A stretch of DNA of 64,000 nucleotides from an uncultured Rhodopila sp. (GTDB lineage Bacteria; Pseudomonadota; Alphaproteobacteria; Acetobacterales; Acetobacteraceae): the NCBI GenBank assembly GCA_903932145.1, contig CAIZFE010000051.1, positions 85,288-149,287 on the forward strand, given 5' to 3'. The position numbers and the translations under genes are program-made. The notes below the pieces were generated by a model. That model was not told the DNA's origin, made no database searches, and saw nothing but the letters and a program-made list of their open reading frames with translations. Positions 61,131 to 64,000 of this stretch are shown here, piece by piece. Every line of letters begins with the position of its first letter. The first letter of the stretch is position 1.

Positions 61131-63455
61131 ATGCGTCGTGCCCCCCGTGGTTACGATATGACAACCGCCTGGAACCGTGATACGGATGGCGCCAGAACAC
61201 ACACCCCGGACTCGATCATTCGCTTCAATGGCACCAGCAACATCGCCCTGATGACCGGCGCCCCGGCCTATCTCGATAACGGCAGCACCAGTGTCACGGT
61301 CGAGGGCGACAGCGATACCGTCAACAGCGGCTTCTCGGGCAACACGGTTGGGTTCACCGGGACCAACGACACCGCCCAGATCTCGAACGGGCGAATCGAC
61401 ACCAATGCCACCAGCGTCGGCAGCCTGACCATCCAGGGTTCGGGCGACTCCGACACCACCATCGCCGGCACAACCCAAAGCTACCCGGCGCTGACCGCCC
61501 AAACCGTTAGCGACATCGACGCGATCTATAACGCAGTGCTGGACCGCGACGCCGCTCCGGCCGATCTGGTTTCGGCGCAGATCGTGCTGGCGAGCGGCGG
61601 TAACCTGACCACCGTCATGTCCGCGGTCGCAAACTCAGCCGAGTTGCAGGCCGACATGGCCAGCACCTACGCCGCCGAGGGGGTCGCCGCTCCGACCGCG
61701 ACGAAATTCACCGCGTTCGCGGACGCCATGTCCACCAGCTACGGCTCGGCGATCGAGCTGGTCTCGATCGATCCGGCCACCGGCGCGCAAACCGAGCTGG
61801 CGGATACCAGCACCACCAATTTGCTCGCCGAGTTGCCGGTGCTGGAGACGCAGGCGAACGGCGTGAACCTGGGACTGCAACTGGCGGACGGGACGGTGGT
61901 ACAGTTCGCCTCGACGCAGGGGGTGGCGGATTTCCTGTATGCGGTCTCGGTGCAGCAGATGCAGGCGACGTCGTTTGTGACCGACAATTACACACTGGAT
62001 ACGCAGTGGCTGAACACGGTCGATCAGCCGTTGCTGAACAACGCGGTCAAATGGACCGAGCAGGCGGCGAGTGAGTTGGCCCAAGGCGCGGCCGCCGTGG
62101 CAAACCTCGGCATCTACACCGGCTACACCAACGCAGTGCTGGATCCGTACGACCAGAAAGCCACCATAGACAACACCGCGGCAAACCTCGCGCTGCAAAT
62201 CGCAGGGGAGGCTCCGGCCAGCCGGCAGAATGCCGAGGTGACGATCTCCAGCGACGGGGTCCCGACCCAGATCACGGTTTATACTAACGGCGGCTGCACG
62301 GTGCACAGCCTGAATGGCGGGATTACCGGTTACATCGAGGAAGCGGTCTCCACCCTTGTGTCGATCGCCGCGGTGGTGACCGGCCAATATTACCTTTATC
62401 TGGCAGCGGCGGCGATCGATACGGCCCAGGCGGGGCAGGCTTTTGCCAACGGCCAGGATTTGGCCGGGGTTCTCAGCCTGGCCGAGGCGGTGAGTGCCGG
62501 CATCCTCGGGGGGACGGGCGGGACCGCGCCGTTGGGAACCACGCCCGTGCCGGCTCCCACGGTTGCGCAGACGGTCGCACAGGAAATCAACGTGGCGGCG
62601 GAAGCCGTCGGCGGTGTGTATGGCGTTGTGAAGTCGGCCGAGACCGGCAACGGGATTGGCATTCTGGCCGGCGCGCTGGAGGCGGCAGCGGCGGCGGCCT
62701 CAGGGATCGGGATATATGCCGGCCCTGGCCAGGCGCAGCAAATACTGAGCACGATTTCGACCGCGTTGGGGGCGGCCAGCGTCGCCACCAACATGGGGGG
62801 CGACTTCGCCAGCGGCAATCTGGCACAGGGATTGGTGGATAGCCTGAACCTGTATCTGCCGGCCGAGGCTCTGGCGAATGCCAGTTACCAGAACAGTCTT
62901 ACCTATCTGGATAACGGCGCTTGGGAGACCGTGGACGCAGTTGGCACCGTCGCCGTCGCGCTGAATTCAGGAGGCAATTCCGTCGGGCTGAGCCCGGCAG
63001 CGCTGTATCTCGACACAGAAGGCGCCGGCACCGCACCTATAAACAGCGGCACACTCGGGGCGCCCGGCGCCTTGTGGTTCAGCGATGGCGTTGGACCGGT
63101 ACCGATGGCGCTTCCAATCAATGATTTGACATTGCCAGCCTTTTTTCACCCTGGAGCCGACCTTTTAACTGCTGCCCCAGGGTATTTTGGAGTCGCTGGA
63201 GACGGGAGTCCTCCAGCGATAATCGGCCCGAATGGAACCGTAATCAACGCCGACCAACTCGCCGCACTAATTCGGAGCAACGGCTGGCAGCCGGGGCAGC
63301 TAATCCAATTATTTTCCTGCAATACTGGCGTCCTAACAGAAAATGGGGATCAAAATATTGCTCAGAAACTTGCGATCATCTTAGATACTACAGTTGCTGC
63401 ACCGTCAACATTCTTGTGGACGTACTCTGATGGCACCTATACAAATTGCCCCTGA
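61131..63455 (+). CDS. Polymorphic toxin copy 3: short N-terminus, trunk, CPD-like tip with frameshift
   Basis: A 774-aa protein. About 120 residues of beta-repeat (TSVTVEGDSDTVNSGFSGNT, GFTGTNDTAQISNGRIDTNA), the DUF4214-like part (SDIDAIYNAVLDRDAAPADL) and the trunk precede a new tip: LLTAAPGYFGVAGDGSPPAI, INADQLAALIRSNGWQPGQL, IQLFSCNTG, then LWTYSDGTYTNCP-stop. The SCNTG segment recalls caspase/CPD-like domains of other toxins, though the expected His-Gly pair reads Asp-Gly. Skipping one A near 63443 continues TIAPDTNPSLN...PGHWNIFAPG to 63651, a tail those domains usually have. The start (ATG 61131 or 61158) is uncertain. Confidence 0.72.
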   Translation: MRRAPRGYDMTTAWNRDTDGARTHTPDSIIRFNGTSNIALMTGAPAYLDNGSTSVTVEGDSDTVNSGFSGNTVGFTGTNDTAQISNGRIDTNATSVGSLTIQGSGDSDTTIAGTTQSYPALTAQTVSDIDAIYNAVLDRDAAPADLVSAQIVLASGGNLTTVMSAVANSAELQADMASTYAAEGVAAPTATKFTAFADAMSTSYGSAIELVSIDPATGAQTELADTSTTNLLAELPVLETQANGVNLGLQLADGTVVQFASTQGVADFLYAVSVQQMQATSFVTDNYTLDTQWLNTVDQPLLNNAVKWTEQAASELAQGAAAVANLGIYTGYTNAVLDPYDQKATIDNTAANLALQIAGEAPASRQNAEVTISSDGVPTQITVYTNGGCTVHSLNGGITGYIEEAVSTLVSIAAVVTGQYYLYLAAAAIDTAQAGQAFANGQDLAGVLSLAEAVSAGILGGTGGTAPLGTTPVPAPTVAQTVAQEINVAAEAVGGVYGVVKSAETGNGIGILAGALEAAAAAASGIGIYAGPGQAQQILSTISTALGAASVATNMGGDFASGNLAQGLVDSLNLYLPAEALANASYQNSLTYLDNGAWETVDAVGTVAVALNSGGNSVGLSPAALYLDTEGAGTAPINSGTLGAPGALWFSDGVGPVPMALPINDLTLPAFFHPGADLLTAAPGYFGVAGDGSPPAIIGPNGTVINADQLAALIRSNGWQPGQLIQLFSCNTGVLTENGDQNIAQKLAIILDTTVAAPSTFLWTYSDGTYTNCP
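62304..62867 (+). repeat. Long direct repeat, trunk of toxin copy 3
   Basis: Partner of 58440-59003 at a fixed 3864-bp offset. Copy 1 has the same trunk but is more diverged. Confidence 0.9.
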
Positions 63456-63651
63456 TACAAACCCGTCCTTGAATTCCAACTCGCCAGCGGCTGAACTTAC
63501 CGGTACGAAACCAAACTTATCGACACCCGGACATTGGAATATATTTGCTCCAGGAGACTCATTACCGTTTGTGAACCAACTTGGTCTCTACCCGACAGGA
63601 GCCAATAATATGATTATCCCACCGCAATCCGTTGCGTGGCACGTGATATAG
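63456..63651 (+). pseudogene. Out-of-frame 3' end of toxin copy 3
   Basis: In the -1-relative frame the tip continues IAPDTNPSLNSNSPAAELTG, LSTPGHWNIFAPGD, NNMIIPPQSVAWHVI to a TAG. PGxWxxFxPG is the expected end of SCNTG-type domains, so a 1-bp insertion in ACAAATT (63441-63447) probably separated it. Confidence 0.6.
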
Positions 63652-63663
63652 AAAGGGACTCCA

Positions 63664-63897
63664 GTGCCACAAGGTAATATGCACGAACACGTATCGTCCG
63701 CTAGTTATGGACGGTCACCAGCCATGGTTTTTTCTGCAGCGCTTGCCATCATGTTGTGTTGTCAGTCTGCTACGTCCCAGGCCGAAAAATCCGCTGAGGC
63801 TAATGCAGTTTCGTCCAACGAAAAGATGACCCAAATTGAGGCGGAACGGTCGGCGCTAGCCCGAGTTTCCCTCCTTCCTTTACTTTCAAGCCATTGA
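63664..63897 (+). CDS. Small exported protein, candidate (possibly truncated) immunity to copy 3 tip
   Basis: A 77-aa frame starting at GTG 63664 (GAAAGGGACTCCA upstream) with a signal-like segment (MVFSAALAIMLCCQSATSQA, a Cys that could be a lipobox) and a short mature part (EKSAEANAVSSNEKMTQIEA). It ends ARVSLLPLLSSH; another frame reads on as SFTFKPLKDQENRSRTSRKR, so it may itself be frameshifted. Position right after toxin copy 3 suggests immunity. The final 100 bp of the window show nothing certain. Confidence 0.45.
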   Translation: MPQGNMHEHVSSASYGRSPAMVFSAALAIMLCCQSATSQAEKSAEANAVSSNEKMTQIEAERSALARVSLLPLLSSH

Positions 63898-64000
63898 AGG
63901 ATCAGGAAAACCGTTCCCGAACCTCACGAAAACGTAGCCATGTAATCACGGCCATGTTACTTGTACCAACCGGTCGAATCGCTTCCTATCCGGCCATGTA

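Noticed and set aside
61059..61502. Minus-strand frame across the Rieske/toxin 3 junction as the missing Rieske N-terminus
   Set aside because: Beyond about 61115 it is antisense to toxin repeats and shows no Rieske CxH or ferredoxin-like motif.

Overview
This 64-kb, GC-rich window looks chromosomal and alphaproteobacterial, most likely an Acetobacteraceae/Rhodospirillales member. The evidence is gene content and order: a plsY-dprA-topA run, an rne-amiC-mrcA-prfB block, fhs, polyhydroxybutyrate genes (phbA/phbB) and many CoA-linked catabolic genes. The assignment is inference from protein sequence, not from a search. I saw no rRNA or tRNA gene and no CRISPR array.

Layout. 1-6 kb: partial short-chain dehydrogenase, amidohydrolase, a formate/nitrite-type channel followed by a PP2C phosphatase-kinase fusion, and an acyl-CoA-dehydrogenase-fold oxidase. 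6.1-7.5 kb: a decayed IS4-type element between inverted copies of a dispersed repeat. 7.6-11.8 kb: haloacid dehalogenase, phbA, phbB and a TauD-type dioxygenase. 12-18 kb: topA, dprA, plsY and two PPOX-family paralogues, with a tandem duplication in which the second plsY has shrunk to a remnant. 18.4-20.9 kb: fhs and a small membrane protein. 21.2-22.4 kb: a toxin-antitoxin graveyard (hicAB deletion fusion, intact mntA, amber-mutated hepT) beside a second copy of the 3' end of prfB. 22.4-31 kb: prfB with its programmed +1 frameshift, mrcA, amiC and rne. 31-36.8 kb: lipid A acyltransferase-like gene, zinc alcohol dehydrogenase, hydratase, AroQ-like protein, luciferase-like monooxygenase and an NTF2-like secreted protein. 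37-38.7 kb: a TMEM175-type gene split by a 915-bp element that has inverted repeats and an 8-bp target duplication and carries one passenger gene but no transposase. 38.7-52.5 kb: CoA transferases, a crotonase-fold protein, transporters, a TetR regulator, an M20 hydrolase, a GST and a MetE-like protein, with IS and TA debris near 42.6-43.2 kb.

52.7-63.9 kb holds the most striking locus: three related alanine/glycine-rich proteins that share a central trunk but end in unrelated C-terminal domains, each followed by one or two small exported proteins. This is the layout of a polymorphic toxin-immunity array. Copy 1 is full length, with a beta-repeat N-terminus, a DUF4214-like segment, the trunk and a BPSL0067/amidase-like tip, followed by tandem duplicated STY0300-like immunity candidates. 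Copies 2 and 3 look like N-terminally shortened orphan cassettes with an Ntox44-like tip and a frameshifted CPD-like tip. The array abuts a truncated Rieske dioxygenase gene.

Starts were moved inward where homology, a Shine-Dalgarno match or a conserved N-terminus argued for it; the reasons are given per gene.
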